This document shows, in pieces, positions 51,015 to 63,118 of a stretch of 64,000 nucleotides of DNA. Under the pieces are notes generated by a model that searched no databases, was not told where the DNA came from, and was given only the letters and a program-made list of their open reading frames with translations. Each line of letters begins with the position of its first letter. Position 1 is the stretch's first letter. The stretch is from Fructilactobacillus carniphilus (GTDB lineage Bacteria > Bacillota > Bacilli > Lactobacillales > Lactobacillaceae). Location: positions 868,001 to 932,000 of the forward strand of contig NZ_CP097121.1 of assembly GCF_024029675.1 (NCBI RefSeq). The letters are read 5' to 3'. A program made the translations under genes and the position numbers.

Positions 51015-51812
51015 CTAAACGAAATCGTTTAAATCGGTTCCTTCAGGCTGTTGATCAATGGTAATCGTCCACTTGTTGCTCATTGTGTTGTAGGTCAACG
51101 TGCCGCCCGGACGCGTCTCGGCTTTGAGCTGGGCTTCACTACTCCAAATCACCTTTTCCGGCTCCGTTTTCTTCAGAAAAATCGGCACCTCAAACTTCCG
51201 GTGGTTTTCCTTCGTGAGGTCAAAGGCTAAAATCATGCCCCGGCGACTCAATTGCAGCAATTGATCCAAAAGCGGTTGATCCAGGTCTTTAATTGGTAAC
51301 GGCCGGGCAAAAATTCGCTTGGAATTCCGAAACTCCCGCAGGTGGCGTTTGATGCTTAACGCCAAGATGTGATCCTGTTCGGCAAAGTCTAAAAAGTAAA
51401 CCCGTTTAAAGCCGTTATTACCGCCCACGTAAACGATTTGATTGCGCAATTTACCCAAGAAAGGAGTCCGTCGGTAAGTGGGAATGCCCATGTGTCCAAG
51501 GTACAACAGATCAGCAATCTCACCGTCCGTCAGCGAGTCAATCCCATCCTCGGTTTGATAGTTAATCCACTTGTTATTATTCTCTGAACCTTGTTCCCCC
51601 AGAATGTACTCACGCACCTGATTACGTCCTACTACTAATGGAAACTTAGCGTGGGAGTTATACCGATTGGATCGTTCAAAGTCATCGTTTAACAATAAAA
51701 TACTATGTGGAATTTCACTAACTCCATTAATAAAGTCGGCAGCTGTAATGCCCCAGGCCACGCCGAAACGTTCGGTGACACTCACGCGTAGATAAATGAG
51801 ATTGTTTAGCAT
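51015..51812 (-). CDS. Protein of unknown function
   Basis: 265 aa from the ATG at 51812 with GAGGGG upstream; an in-frame start 11 codons earlier is not needed. I do not recognise the family. No signal peptide or clear membrane helix is visible. The protein starts MLNNLIYLRVSVTERFGVAW, has mixed alpha/beta character, several charged segments (KRHLREFRNSKRIFAR) and a polar C-terminal end. It stands between murF and, divergently, a tyrosine phosphatase-MFS pair. Base composition matches its neighbours, so it is probably a native gene. Confidence 0.8.
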   Translation of the reverse strand: MLNNLIYLRVSVTERFGVAWGITAADFINGVSEIPHSILLLNDDFERSNRYNSHAKFPLVVGRNQVREYILGEQGSENNNKWINYQTEDGIDSLTDGEIADLLYLGHMGIPTYRRTPFLGKLRNQIVYVGGNNGFKRVYFLDFAEQDHILALSIKRHLREFRNSKRIFARPLPIKDLDQPLLDQLLQLSRRGMILAFDLTKENHRKFEVPIFLKKTEPEKVIWSSEAQLKAETRPGGTLTYNTMSNKWTITIDQQPEGTDLNDFV

Positions 51813-51942
51813 GTGCTCACCCCTCAATAATTCAATCGTCTCCAATTATACGCCCTCGCAGCCTAGAAAAAACAGAAATTGATGGATTTCTTCTCGATTT
51901 ACCGCTCAAATAATCAAAACAATGCCGTTTTCAAGCTGAATT

Positions 51943-51951
51943 TGCTATCAT
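51943..51951 (+). promoter_or_regulatory. Extended -10 promoter of the phosphatase-MFS operon
   Basis: TGCTATCAT, 41 bases before the GTG start; no good -35. Confidence 0.45.
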
Positions 51952-51991
51952 GGATATTACGAAGCATTTTTTTAGATTGGAGTGAATTAAC

Positions 51992-52483
51992 GTGAAACCA
52001 ACTAACGTTCTATTCGTTTGTTTGGGTAACATTTGCCGCTCGCCGATGGCAGAAGCCATGTTTCAACGGTTAACGACAGAAGCAGGCGTGGCGGATCAAT
52101 ACGTCATTTCGTCAGCAGCGACTAGCGACGAAGAAGCGGGGAATCCACCCCATCCAGGGGCGCTCCGGACGCTTAAAAATCACAACTTGGATGCCAGCAA
52201 CCATCGCTCGCATCCCCTGACGCAGGCGGACTTAAAAAACGCTGATTACATCATTACCATGGACGAAGCCAACCTCGCAGACATTCAACAAAGGTTACCG
52301 GAAACGGAGCAAGCAAAGGTCCACCTCTGCATGGATGTGGTTCCGGGCCAAGCCGGAGTTAGCATTGCTGATCCTTGGTACACCCATAAATTTGAAACCA
52401 CCTATGACATGCTAGCTGCGTCCCTACCGCTCTGGTTGGACCAGCTGCAACAAGCACGACGGGAGGCGAGTGCATATGAGTGA
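51992..52483 (+). CDS. Low-molecular-weight protein tyrosine phosphatase
   Basis: 163 aa, GTG start with TTGGAG upstream. The P-loop is VCLGNICRSPMAEAMF (CX5R at about residues 10-16) and the general acid Asp is in SIADPWYTHKFETTYDML. Such enzymes act on phosphotyrosine or phosphoarginine proteins in Firmicutes. Its end overlaps the MFS gene by 8 bases, so the two are translated together, though a functional link is not known. Confidence 0.94.
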   Translation: MKPTNVLFVCLGNICRSPMAEAMFQRLTTEAGVADQYVISSAATSDEEAGNPPHPGALRTLKNHNLDASNHRSHPLTQADLKNADYIITMDEANLADIQQRLPETEQAKVHLCMDVVPGQAGVSIADPWYTHKFETTYDMLAASLPLWLDQLQQARREASAYE

Positions 52484-53726
52484 GACGGAACAGTCTGCCG
52501 ATAGCGAAGCCCCCTTTACGGTGCCCAAAAAGATTTGGCACCGGAATTTAATCGCCCTCTGGGTGGGTCTCTTTTTAACCAGTATGGGCTTCAGTGAGTT
52601 AATGCCCTTTCTTTCCTTATACATTGAAACCCTAGGGAATTACACCCACAGTGAACTGAGCCTATACAGTGGACTCGCCTTTTCAGCGTCCTTCATTGTA
52701 GCAGCGGTCGTATCCCCACTTTGGGGCAGTTTAGCCGATCGGTACGGCCGGCGGCTAATGCTGTTGCGAGCTTCACTCGGAATGACCATCTGTGTGCTGT
52801 TGATGGGCTTTGCCACCAACGTTTGGATGATTATCGGACTGCGCTTCATTCAAGGAATCTTTTCGGGGTACATGCCCAATTCCAACGCCCTGCTAGCCAT
52901 TCAGGTGCCGAAGAAGGAAAGCGGGAAGGCGCTCGGAATTCTCTCCACCGGAGGAGTTTCTGGTGCATTATTTGGTCCCTTTCTGGGCGGGATTTTGGCA
53001 TCCGTCTTCAGTTATCGGGTCACCTTTTTCATCACGGGCAGTTTGATGCTAGTTGTTTTCTTTGTCACGCTGTTCTTTGTCAAGGAGAAGTTTCAACCCG
53101 TCGCCAAAGAAGATAATTTACACACTAAAGAAGTCATTCACGTCCTTCCCCATCCCAAGTTAATCTTTGGAATGTTTGTGACGACGATGATCATTCAGGC
53201 TTCCAACAACTCGATTTCTCCGATTCTCTCTTTGTACGTCAAACAGATTATGCACGGGAGCCCCACGGTAACCTTCTTTAGTGGGGTAGTTGCTGCAGTG
53301 CCCGGAATTTCCACCCTCGTGGCTGCTCCCCGCCTCGGGGCCATCGGAGATCGAATTGGCTCTGAAAAAATCATGATTTTTGGCTTTATTCTAGCCATCT
53401 TCCTCTACGTTCCAATGGCATTTGTGACGAACGTCTGGGAACTGATGATCCTTCGCTTTCTGTTAGGCGTCTCTAACGCCTGTATGCTACCAGCGGTGCA
53501 AGCCATCATTGCCAAGAATACGCCGGCGCAGGTGACCGGACGGATCTTCAGTTGGAACCAGTCCTTTCAGGCGGTCGGAAACTTTAGCGGACCCATGATT
53601 GGTTCGGTCGTTTCCTCAATCTTTGGTTACTCTGGAGTGTTCATTTCCACGTCAATCTTGGTGTTCTTAAACCTGTGTCTGGTTCTCAATGATACGAAGG
53701 CCCTCCGCCGGACTCATCAAGCGTAA
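52476..53726 (+). CDS. MFS drug-efflux-type transporter
   Basis: 416 aa from the ATG at 52476, with GGGAGG upstream; a GTG two codons earlier is too close to that site. About 12 membrane helices. The MFS motif A reads GSLADRYGRRLMLLR, and IQGIFSGYMPNSNALLAIQVPK and TGGVSGALFGPFLGG are like PmrA/MdtG multidrug exporters (DHA1 family). The substrate is unknown. A bidirectional terminator follows. Confidence 0.9.
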   Translation: MSETEQSADSEAPFTVPKKIWHRNLIALWVGLFLTSMGFSELMPFLSLYIETLGNYTHSELSLYSGLAFSASFIVAAVVSPLWGSLADRYGRRLMLLRASLGMTICVLLMGFATNVWMIIGLRFIQGIFSGYMPNSNALLAIQVPKKESGKALGILSTGGVSGALFGPFLGGILASVFSYRVTFFITGSLMLVVFFVTLFFVKEKFQPVAKEDNLHTKEVIHVLPHPKLIFGMFVTTMIIQASNNSISPILSLYVKQIMHGSPTVTFFSGVVAAVPGISTLVAAPRLGAIGDRIGSEKIMIFGFILAIFLYVPMAFVTNVWELMILRFLLGVSNACMLPAVQAIIAKNTPAQVTGRIFSWNQSFQAVGNFSGPMIGSVVSSIFGYSGVFISTSILVFLNLCLVLNDTKALRRTHQA

Positions 53727-53738
53727 TTAATGCTAAAG

Positions 53739-53773
53739 AAAAAAGCTTCTTCCAAAATGGAAGAAGCTTTTTT
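53739..53773 (+). terminator. Bidirectional terminator between MFS gene and rpmE2
   Basis: AAAAAAGCTTCTTCCA and TGGAAGAAGCTTTTTT form a perfect 16-bp stem with loop AAA. It serves both converging transcripts. Confidence 0.95.
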
Positions 53774-53785
53774 GCTGGCTTAACC

Positions 53786-54031
53786 TTAGTTGGCAAAACC
53801 GTATTTTTTGTTGAAACGATCCACAGCTCCGTCGGCTTGAGCAGTCTTTTGTTTCCCAGTGTAGAATGGGTGGGAATCAGAAGAAACTTCGACCCGGATC
53901 AATGGGTAAGTCTTACCGTCAATGTCAATCGTTTGATCTGAAGTAGCGGTTGAGCCCGTAATAAACTTGAAGCCCGTACCTGAATCTTGGAAGACTACTT
54001 CATGAAAATCTGGATGAATTCCTTTTTTCAT
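53786..54031 (-). CDS. rpmE2: 50S ribosomal protein L31 type B
   Basis: 81 aa. [20 protein letters not shown] and the end [15 protein letters not shown] are typical of L31. The Cys zinc ligands of the A type are absent, so this is the C-minus B form, usual where zinc may be short. It follows murA. Confidence 0.97.
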   Translation of the reverse strand: MKKGIHPDFHEVVFQDSGTGFKFITGSTATSDQTIDIDGKTYPLIRVEVSSDSHPFYTGKQKTAQADGAVDRFNKKYGFAN

Positions 54032-54134
54032 AATAATCTCGCTCCTTTGCCCTGAATTTATAAAACCCAGAGATTGATTTCAAAATTCTCAACTTTTGTA
54101 GTGTATCACTAATCTAATTTCCGTGCAACCGCGC

Positions 54135-55406
54135 CTAATCGAGCTGGGTAATCAGTTCGACATCCGCATGCAAGTCAATTAATTTCCGTTCAATGTTATC
54201 GTATCCACGTAAAATATTATCGCTTTCTTCCACAATTGTTTCCCCATCAGCCATTAACCCGGCAATCATCAGCGCCGCTCCGGCCCGAATCTCTCCAGCG
54301 GCAACAACCGCTCCGTGTAACTCAGGAGTGGGATGCACAATAATCTGATTGCAATCATTGACGCTAATCCGCGCCCCTAACTTGCGCAGTTGAGCAATGT
54401 GCTTTTGCCGTTGGGGATAAATCGTATCGGTAATGACGCTCTCACTGTTTGCCGTTAATAATAATGGAGTTAACGGTTGTTGCCAATCCGTCGCAAAGTT
54501 GGGAAATGGCGCCGTGGTCACATTTACCCCCCGCAGTTTCCCCGCTTTTTGTACGTAAATGGTATTGTCGTTAATCGTTAGCTCCACACCCATTTCCCGC
54601 AGTTTCGCAATAAATGGTTGCAGGTGCTCCGGAACTACGTTCTTAATCAGAATGCCGTCTCCAACCGCTGCTGCCAGCGAAAGGTAGGTTCCCGTTTCAA
54701 TCCGATCCGGAATCACAGTGTGGGTTTGCTGTTGGTGCAGGTGATCCACGCCTTCGATTCGAATCACATCCGTGCCGGCTCCTGTAATGTGAGCGCCCAT
54801 TTCGTTTAGAAATGCAACTAAGTCCACAATTTCAGGTTCCCGAGCCACGTTATGAATGGTGGTAACACCCCGCGCCCGTGTCGCTGCCAAAATGGCATTG
54901 ATGGTGGCTCCGACAGAAACCATTTCAAAGAAGATGGGGGCTCCGACAAGTCCATTTTCGGTGGCATCAATGTATACGGTGTCTCCGTTTTCGGTTACGT
55001 GAGCTCCCAACGCCTCAAAGGCCCGAATGTGTTGGTCAATTGGCCGGGGGCCGATGTTATCGCCCCCGGGGAAACTAACCACGGCGCGATGAAACTTGCC
55101 TAACAACGCCCCCATAAAGTAGTACGACGCCCGTAACTTTTTAATTGCTTTACTGGGTAAGTGACCAGTTTTAATTTCAGTAGGATCGATTTGTAACACG
55201 CCATCCGCAAAATAGGATGAAACGTTCATTGATTGGAGAATTAACATTAGATTATGAACATCGAGAATGTCTGGGACCATATCTAGTTTAACCGGGTTGT
55301 CGGCGAGGACAGCCGCTGGAATCAGCGCGACAACGCTGTTCTTGGCTCCGCCAATCGTCACTTCCCCGTGTAAGGAATGACCCCCATGGATTTTCATAAT
55401 ACTCAT
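54135..55406 (-). CDS. murA: UDP-N-acetylglucosamine 1-carboxyvinyltransferase (MurZ/MurA2 type)
   Basis: 423 aa. The sequence follows the Bacillus MurAB (MurZ) pattern: IGGAKNSVVALIPAAVLA, KKLRASYYFMGALLGKF, RPIDQHIRAFEALGA, VSVGATINAILAA. It transfers enolpyruvate to UDP-GlcNAc, the first committed step to peptidoglycan. At the active-site loop the usual Cys (Cys115 in E. coli) is Asp116 here (PGGDNIGPRP). Asp at this site supports activity in other bacteria but blocks alkylation by fosfomycin. Confidence 0.96.
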   Translation of the reverse strand: MSIMKIHGGHSLHGEVTIGGAKNSVVALIPAAVLADNPVKLDMVPDILDVHNLMLILQSMNVSSYFADGVLQIDPTEIKTGHLPSKAIKKLRASYYFMGALLGKFHRAVVSFPGGDNIGPRPIDQHIRAFEALGAHVTENGDTVYIDATENGLVGAPIFFEMVSVGATINAILAATRARGVTTIHNVAREPEIVDLVAFLNEMGAHITGAGTDVIRIEGVDHLHQQQTHTVIPDRIETGTYLSLAAAVGDGILIKNVVPEHLQPFIAKLREMGVELTINDNTIYVQKAGKLRGVNVTTAPFPNFATDWQQPLTPLLLTANSESVITDTIYPQRQKHIAQLRKLGARISVNDCNQIIVHPTPELHGAVVAAGEIRAGAALMIAGLMADGETIVEESDNILRGYDNIERKLIDLHADVELITQLD

Positions 55407-55448
55407 TGTCTTTAATCCTCACTATCTTACTTGATTGTCACGTCTTCA

Positions 55449-55477
55449 ATCATAAGTAAAACCAGCGTGGATTACAA
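55449..55477 (-). promoter_or_regulatory. Promoter of murA
   Basis: TTGTAA, 17 bases, TATGAT on the minus strand, 43 bases before the murA ATG. Confidence 0.6.
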
Positions 55478-55505
55478 CACATTCCCCAAATTGAAGGCAA
55501 AAATT

Positions 55506-57850
<2,345 letters not shown>

Positions 57851-57889
57851 ACGCCTTTCTAGTTTACCGTTACACTTAATAATACTAAC

Positions 57890-58321
57890 TTATCGGTAAA
57901 ATTGCAATCGAATCTGGTGGTTCCCAACCTCTTCGTCGTCCGTAAAAATTCGGTAATCTGCGCTCACGGTTCCACGTAACTCAGCTAAATCAAGTTCAGT
58001 TTCCACGGCAGTGGCTTCGGCATCTATCTGTAACTTACCGTAGGGAGTCACGTCAACATTTTGCGTCCGTTGCCCGGCAATCAACTGTAGCGTTAACTGG
58101 CTTTCTCCGTAGCGACTAATCCGTAGTGAATTAGGACCATCAATTTTATAGGTTACTGGAACCGTCTCCTCGTTATCCTCATTAAAGCGCAGATAAACGG
58201 TGGTGCCAAGTTGGACCAGCTGACCTACGGCGCTAAACCGATAATGCTCTTCTTCTCCTGCTTGGTGTAAGATGGTTTCTCCTTCAATGTGAACGGGTTG
58301 ACTTGGTAATTTATGGGGCAT
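57890..58321 (-). CDS. DUF1934 family protein (YwiB type)
   Basis: 143 aa from the ATG at 58321 with GGAAGGG upstream; a longer frame lacks a site. It has a calycin-like beta-rich pattern: TVYLRFNEDN, VTYKIDGPNSLRISRYGE, LDLAELRGTVSADYRIF. The place beside rpoE is that of DUF1934 (YwiB) proteins; function not known. Confidence 0.85.
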   Translation of the reverse strand: MPHKLPSQPVHIEGETILHQAGEEEHYRFSAVGQLVQLGTTVYLRFNEDNEETVPVTYKIDGPNSLRISRYGESQLTLQLIAGQRTQNVDVTPYGKLQIDAEATAVETELDLAELRGTVSADYRIFTDDEEVGNHQIRLQFYR

Positions 58322-58381
58322 CAGCACCCTTCCTTTCTCTCTTTTTTTATGGTTAATAATTAGACACAATCACATTCGCCT

Positions 58382-58410
58382 CTGACGAATGCTCGTTGAT
58401 ACGCTATAAT
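58382..58410 (+). promoter_or_regulatory. Promoter of the HD hydrolase-HAD operon
   Basis: CTGACG, 17 bases, perfect TATAAT, 23 bases before the ATG. Confidence 0.65.
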
Positions 58411-58433
58411 GGTATGGAAATGGAGGGGAAACA

Positions 58434-59810
58434 ATGGGCTACCAGACAGAAAAACTAAAACAGGAAAAGGTCATTAGAGATCCGGTCCACAGTCACATTT
58501 ACATTCAAGACCAAATCATCATGGACTTGATTAACACAGCGGAATTTCAGCGCTTACGTCGAATTCATCAGTTAGGCACCACGTCGTTAACATTCCCGGG
58601 CGCAGAACATACCCGTTTCTCCCACTCGCTAGGTGTATATGAAATTGTGCGCCGGATTTGTAACCACTTCCAAAGAAATTATCCAACGCAAACGCCCGGT
58701 GATGGTCTCTGGGATGATCAAGATCGTCTCGTGGCGGAATGTGCTGGGTTACTGCATGACATTGGTCATGGGACCTACTCCCACACTTTTGAACACATTT
58801 TCCAAACCAATCACGAGAAAATTACGCAGGAAATTATTACTTCGGAAGGCACGGAGGTCAATCAGGTCTTGCGTAAGATGGGACCAAACTTCCCCAATCA
58901 GGTGGCGAGCGTCATCAACAAAACCTATCCAAATCAACAGGTGGTCCAGATGATTTCCAGTCAGTGCGATGCGGACCGGATGGATTATCTGTTACGGGAT
59001 TCTTACTTTACCGGCGCTCAGTACGGTAACTTTGACTTAGACCGCATTTTACAGGTGATGCGCCCCTACGAGCAAGGAATCTGCTTTAAAAAAAGTGGGC
59101 TACATGCGATTGAATACTACATTGTCTCGCGGTACCAAATGTACCTGCAGGTCTACTTTCACCCCACCTCGCGTTCGATGGAAGTGATCTTGGCCCACCT
59201 GCTTAAACGAGCCCGGCAGATTGCCCAGGATCCCCAGTATCAGGATGACTTTCAACCAGGACTATTACGGCCCTTTTTAACCGAGCAGTTTGATTTAAAG
59301 CACGATTTGTCCAACTATCTGCAGTTAGACGATGGCGTGTTAACCACTTATTTTTCTGCCTGGCGGACTTTTCCCGATCCAATTTTAGCAGATTTAGCCA
59401 CCCGGTTCTTAGACCGCAAACCGTTCAAATCCGCCCAGTTTACGCCGGAAACAAAACCACAGCTGGCCAAGCTGCGCTCCTTCGTAGCGGACGTCGGCTT
59501 TGATCCAAATTTTTACACCGCCACTGACAATAGCTATAACCAGCCTTATGATGTATACGATCCTACCGATTCGCATCCCAACGCTCAAATCGAGCTCATG
59601 GAAAAGGACGGCAGTCTCATCGAACTTTCGCAGGCCAGTTTGTTAGTCCAAACCATTACCGGCCGGGATGTCGGTGACAGCCGCTTCTTTTTCCCCAAGG
59701 AAATGTTTCACCCAGAAGCAGCCGGGCTGTTTGCAGAAACGACTGCTCAATTTCAAAGCTATCTTCGTAACGATCACATTATTCAACCAAAGGAGTCTCA
59801 ACATGACTGA
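58434..59810 (+). CDS. HD-domain phosphohydrolase (YwfO-like, possible dNTPase)
   Basis: 458 aa, ATG with GGAGGGG upstream. The start KVIRDPVHSHIYIQDQI, HTRFSHSLGVYE and HDIGHGTYSHTFEH hold the HD metal ligands, and SSQCDADRMDYLLRDSYFTG is typical. Relatives in Enterococcus and Bacillus hydrolyse dNTPs. The exact substrate here is not shown. It overlaps the HAD gene by 8 bases. Confidence 0.92.
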   Translation: MGYQTEKLKQEKVIRDPVHSHIYIQDQIIMDLINTAEFQRLRRIHQLGTTSLTFPGAEHTRFSHSLGVYEIVRRICNHFQRNYPTQTPGDGLWDDQDRLVAECAGLLHDIGHGTYSHTFEHIFQTNHEKITQEIITSEGTEVNQVLRKMGPNFPNQVASVINKTYPNQQVVQMISSQCDADRMDYLLRDSYFTGAQYGNFDLDRILQVMRPYEQGICFKKSGLHAIEYYIVSRYQMYLQVYFHPTSRSMEVILAHLLKRARQIAQDPQYQDDFQPGLLRPFLTEQFDLKHDLSNYLQLDDGVLTTYFSAWRTFPDPILADLATRFLDRKPFKSAQFTPETKPQLAKLRSFVADVGFDPNFYTATDNSYNQPYDVYDPTDSHPNAQIELMEKDGSLIELSQASLLVQTITGRDVGDSRFFFPKEMFHPEAAGLFAETTAQFQSYLRNDHIIQPKESQHD

Positions 59811-60612
59811 CATTAAACTAATTGCCATTGACATCGATGGTACCCTCTTGAACGAAAAAAACGAACTCGCTCCAGCCACCATTAGTGCCATTAAGAAGGC
59901 ACGAGAAAAAGGCATTAAAATCGTGCTCTGTTCGGGTCGGCCCCTCGCCGGGATTCGTCCCTACTTAAAACCACTGGGACTCAGTGGCAAAGACGAATAC
60001 GCGATTGCCTTTAACGGCTCTGTGGCTGAGGACTTGACCGGTCAGGTCATCTTTGAAACAACCGTCCACTATGAGGATTTCTTAGAAATCGAAATGATGT
60101 CCCGCGAAATGGGCGTCCACTTCCAAATTGAAACCACCGACGGGATCTACGCCACCAATCGGGATCTCAGTCCTTACACGGTTTATGAAAGCCAACTGGT
60201 AAACCTGCCGATTCATTATCGCACCCCCGAAGAAATTACCCCGGACTTCAAGATTGCCAAGTTAATGTTCATCGACGAACCCGACAAGATTGATTTGGCT
60301 AACCACAACATTCCGGACTCGATTAAACACCGAATGGGCGTGGTGAAGAGTACTCCCGTCTTCTTGGAATTCATGAACGCCAAGGCCGGGAAGGGGACCG
60401 CAGTTCAACACCTCGCCGAAAAATTAGGACTAACGGCTGAAAACGTGATGGCCATTGGTGATCAGGAAAATGACCTCAGCATGATTAAGTACGCCGGCAC
60501 CGGGGTCGCCATGGGCAATGGGATTGATGACGTAAAGGAAAACGCCCAGTTCATTACAAAACCTAACAGTGAAGACGGCGTAGCCTATGCCATTAACAAA
60601 TATGTGAACTAA
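59803..60612 (+). CDS. Cof-type HAD-IIB phosphatase
   Basis: 269 aa from the ATG at 59803 (AAAGGAG upstream), which overlaps the HD gene stop; a longer frame is shadowed by that gene. HAD motifs: AIDIDGTLLNEKNEL, CSGRPLAGI, and IGDQENDLSMIKYAG. Cof-type enzymes remove phosphate from sugar phosphates or cofactors. The substrate is unknown. Confidence 0.93.
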   Translation: MTDIKLIAIDIDGTLLNEKNELAPATISAIKKAREKGIKIVLCSGRPLAGIRPYLKPLGLSGKDEYAIAFNGSVAEDLTGQVIFETTVHYEDFLEIEMMSREMGVHFQIETTDGIYATNRDLSPYTVYESQLVNLPIHYRTPEEITPDFKIAKLMFIDEPDKIDLANHNIPDSIKHRMGVVKSTPVFLEFMNAKAGKGTAVQHLAEKLGLTAENVMAIGDQENDLSMIKYAGTGVAMGNGIDDVKENAQFITKPNSEDGVAYAINKYVN

Positions 60613-60624
60613 TCCGTTCGATAG

Positions 60625-60666
60625 AAAAGGAGTGACTTAGCATTTTGCTAAGTCACTCCTTTTTTT
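60625..60666 (+). terminator. Bidirectional terminator between HAD gene and prs
   Basis: AAAAGGAGTGACTTAGCA and TGCTAAGTCACTCCTTTT form a perfect stem of 18 bp, with T on both strands. Confidence 0.95.
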
Positions 60667-61660
60667 AGTCTTGTTTCATTTCGTCTTTTTCGTAGTTAAA
60701 CCGGGAGTTAAAGAGTGGGCTCACTGGTCGGTTTTGGTCGATGCGTAGGATGGCATCTCCGACGAGAGGGGCCACAGAAATCTGCTTGATTTTATCAATC
60801 TTCTTCTCCTCAGGCAGTTGAATCGAATCGGTCACCACGACCTGTTTGATGGGCGAATTAGCCAATCGTTCCGTGGCCGGACCAGACAGCACCGGATGCG
60901 TACAGCAGACGTAAACTTCTTTGGCCCCGGCATCAATCAAGGCTTGCGCCCCCTGAGTAATGGTTCCCGCGGTATCAATCATATCGTCAATCATGATGGC
61001 TCGCTTGCCCTTGACATCCCCAATGATGTTCATAATCTTCGCCACGTTGGCTTTCGGTCGTCGCTTATCAATAATCGCAATCGGATCACTGAGGAATTCA
61101 GCCAGTGCCCGGGCCCGTGAAACTCCACCGTGGTCGGGAGAAACTACCACAGCATTTTCGTTCAAGTGATTTTGAATGAAGTAATCCGCTAACAACGGAG
61201 CACCCATTAAATGATCCACTGGAACGTCAAAGAATCCCTGGATTTGCGCCGCGTGCAAATCTAAGGCAACGACCCGTGTAATCCCAGCGGTTTGGAGCAT
61301 GTCAGCGACGAGCTTGGCTGTAATCGGTTCTCGGGAGCGGGCCTTCCGGTCCTGACGCGCGTAACCGTAGTACGGAATCACCACGTTAATCGTAGCAGCA
61401 CTAGCCCGACGCAGGGCGTCGACCATAATCAACAATTCCATCAGGTTATCGTTCACTGGATCGGAGGTTGACTGGATGATGTATACGTCATCTCCACGGA
61501 CACTTTCATCAATCGTAATTTTAATTTCACCATCACTAAAGTGGGAAACGGATGCTTTCCCGAGTGGAATTCCAATGTGATCCGCTACCTTTTCGGCGAG
61601 CGGCACGTTGGAATCCAACGCAAAAATTTTCATGTTTGAGTCAGTTGTTTTGGTGTCCAT
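60665..61660 (-). CDS. prs: Ribose-phosphate pyrophosphokinase
   Basis: 331 aa. Motifs: [42 protein letters not shown], and the PRPP loop [21 protein letters not shown]. It makes PRPP, used by hpt, pncB and purine synthesis. It follows glmU in the conserved purR-glmU-prs order. A second ATG ten codons in would remove a short N-terminal extension. Confidence 0.97.
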   Translation of the reverse strand: MDTKTTDSNMKIFALDSNVPLAEKVADHIGIPLGKASVSHFSDGEIKITIDESVRGDDVYIIQSTSDPVNDNLMELLIMVDALRRASAATINVVIPYYGYARQDRKARSREPITAKLVADMLQTAGITRVVALDLHAAQIQGFFDVPVDHLMGAPLLADYFIQNHLNENAVVVSPDHGGVSRARALAEFLSDPIAIIDKRRPKANVAKIMNIIGDVKGKRAIMIDDMIDTAGTITQGAQALIDAGAKEVYVCCTHPVLSGPATERLANSPIKQVVVTDSIQLPEEKKIDKIKQISVAPLVGDAILRIDQNRPVSPLFNSRFNYEKDEMKQD

Positions 61661-61696
61661 AAGTAGCCCCCGTTAGTAATTTGTCCTCTCAACTAG

Positions 61697-61725
61697 ATTA
61701 TATTATGCTTGGCTTTTTTCAGCAA
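61697..61725 (-). promoter_or_regulatory. Promoter of prs
   Basis: TTGCTG, 17 bases, perfect TATAAT, in the glmU-prs gap and overlapping nothing else but the last glmU base pairs nearby. Confidence 0.5.
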
Positions 61726-61726
61726 A

Positions 61727-63106
61727 CTAATCTGCCCCGTCAAACGGTAGCTTTTGATAGTAATTCGGCTTGTTGGTTTGCCGACTACGAGCAATCGCCA
61801 TGTCGTACTGATGAATGTCATCCGTAATAGTTGAACCAGCGGCAATGAAACTGTGATCAGCAATGGTGACTGGTGCAATCAAATTGGCGTTACTGCCGAT
61901 GAAGACGTCGTCACCGACCGTAGTTTCGTGCTTATGCTTGCCATCGTAGTTCGCAAAGATTACTCCACACCCGATGTTGATGTTCTTGCCTAGGGTAGCA
62001 TTCCCGACGTAGGTTAAGTGCCCTAATTTGGTTCCATCTCCGATATGGGACTTCTTCACCTCGCAGAAGTTGCCAATGTGGACATGTTCACCAATCACAG
62101 CGCCCGGCCGCAGGTGGCTGTTCGGACCAATGTCTGAATGGGCACCCATTTCTGCTTCTTCCAGCGTTGAGGACGTAACGGTAACATCGTCATGAATTAC
62201 GGTGTTGACCAGTTTCGAGTTTGCACCAATCACACAGTCTTTCCCAATCTTAGTTCCCTGCTGTAACTGTACCCCTGGTTCAATGATGGTATCAGGTCCA
62301 ATTTCGATATCAGCGTCAATGTAGGTTGAGTCCGGATCAATAATGGTAACCCCATTGTTCATGTGGGATTCATTAATCCGTTGTTGCATCACTTTGGTAG
62401 CGGCAGCTTGCGCCACTCGATTGTTTACACCCATTGATTCGGAAAAATCAGCCATTTTATAAGCGGCAATGGTGTCACCCTGCTGCTTTAAGACCTCGAT
62501 GGCATCCGTCAGGTAGTATTCCCCCTGCGCGTTGTCATTGTTAGTATCATGCAGCGCTGCAAACAACTTCTGATTATCAAACACATAGACTCCCGTGTTA
62601 ATTTCGTGAATCGTTTTTTCTTCGGAATCAGCGTCTTTTTCTTCGACGATTTTTTCCACGATGCCAAGATCGTTGCGCACAATCCGACCGTAGCCAGTTG
62701 GATCAGGCGCCATCGACGTTAAAATTGTCGCCGTAGCTTTTTTATCTTCATGATAGGCAAAGAGGTTTTTCAACGTCGTAGCGGTAAAGAGTGGTGTGTC
62801 CCCACTAATTACTAGCGTCGTTCCCTCGGCATTCTTTAACAGTGGTTCGGCCCGTAACACAGCATCTCCCGTTCCCAGCTGTTGGTCTTGCACCACGTAC
62901 TTGGTCCGGTCGCCCAGTTCTTCTTTCACAGCTTCAGCTCCAAAGCCAACCACCGTGACAATTTGATCCATGTCCAGTTGACTCACTTGGGTTAACACAT
63001 GATCCACCATCGATTTTCCGCAAATCCGGTGCAACACTTTGTAAAGTTTCGATCTCATCCGCGTTCCCTTACCAGCTGCGAGGATGATTGTATTTCTTGT
63101 TCCCAT
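61727..63106 (-). CDS. glmU: Bifunctional UDP-GlcNAc pyrophosphorylase / GlcN-1-P acetyltransferase
   Basis: 459 aa. The uridylyltransferase domain begins [20 protein letters not shown]; the C-terminal left-handed beta helix has the hexapeptide repeats and ends with [24 protein letters not shown] residues of the acetyl-CoA site. It makes UDP-GlcNAc, the substrate of MurA. It lies 12 bases after purR. Confidence 0.97.
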   Translation of the reverse strand: MGTRNTIILAAGKGTRMRSKLYKVLHRICGKSMVDHVLTQVSQLDMDQIVTVVGFGAEAVKEELGDRTKYVVQDQQLGTGDAVLRAEPLLKNAEGTTLVISGDTPLFTATTLKNLFAYHEDKKATATILTSMAPDPTGYGRIVRNDLGIVEKIVEEKDADSEEKTIHEINTGVYVFDNQKLFAALHDTNNDNAQGEYYLTDAIEVLKQQGDTIAAYKMADFSESMGVNNRVAQAAATKVMQQRINESHMNNGVTIIDPDSTYIDADIEIGPDTIIEPGVQLQQGTKIGKDCVIGANSKLVNTVIHDDVTVTSSTLEEAEMGAHSDIGPNSHLRPGAVIGEHVHIGNFCEVKKSHIGDGTKLGHLTYVGNATLGKNINIGCGVIFANYDGKHKHETTVGDDVFIGSNANLIAPVTIADHSFIAAGSTITDDIHQYDMAIARSRQTNKPNYYQKLPFDGAD

Positions 63107-63118
63107 CTTTTCCTACTC

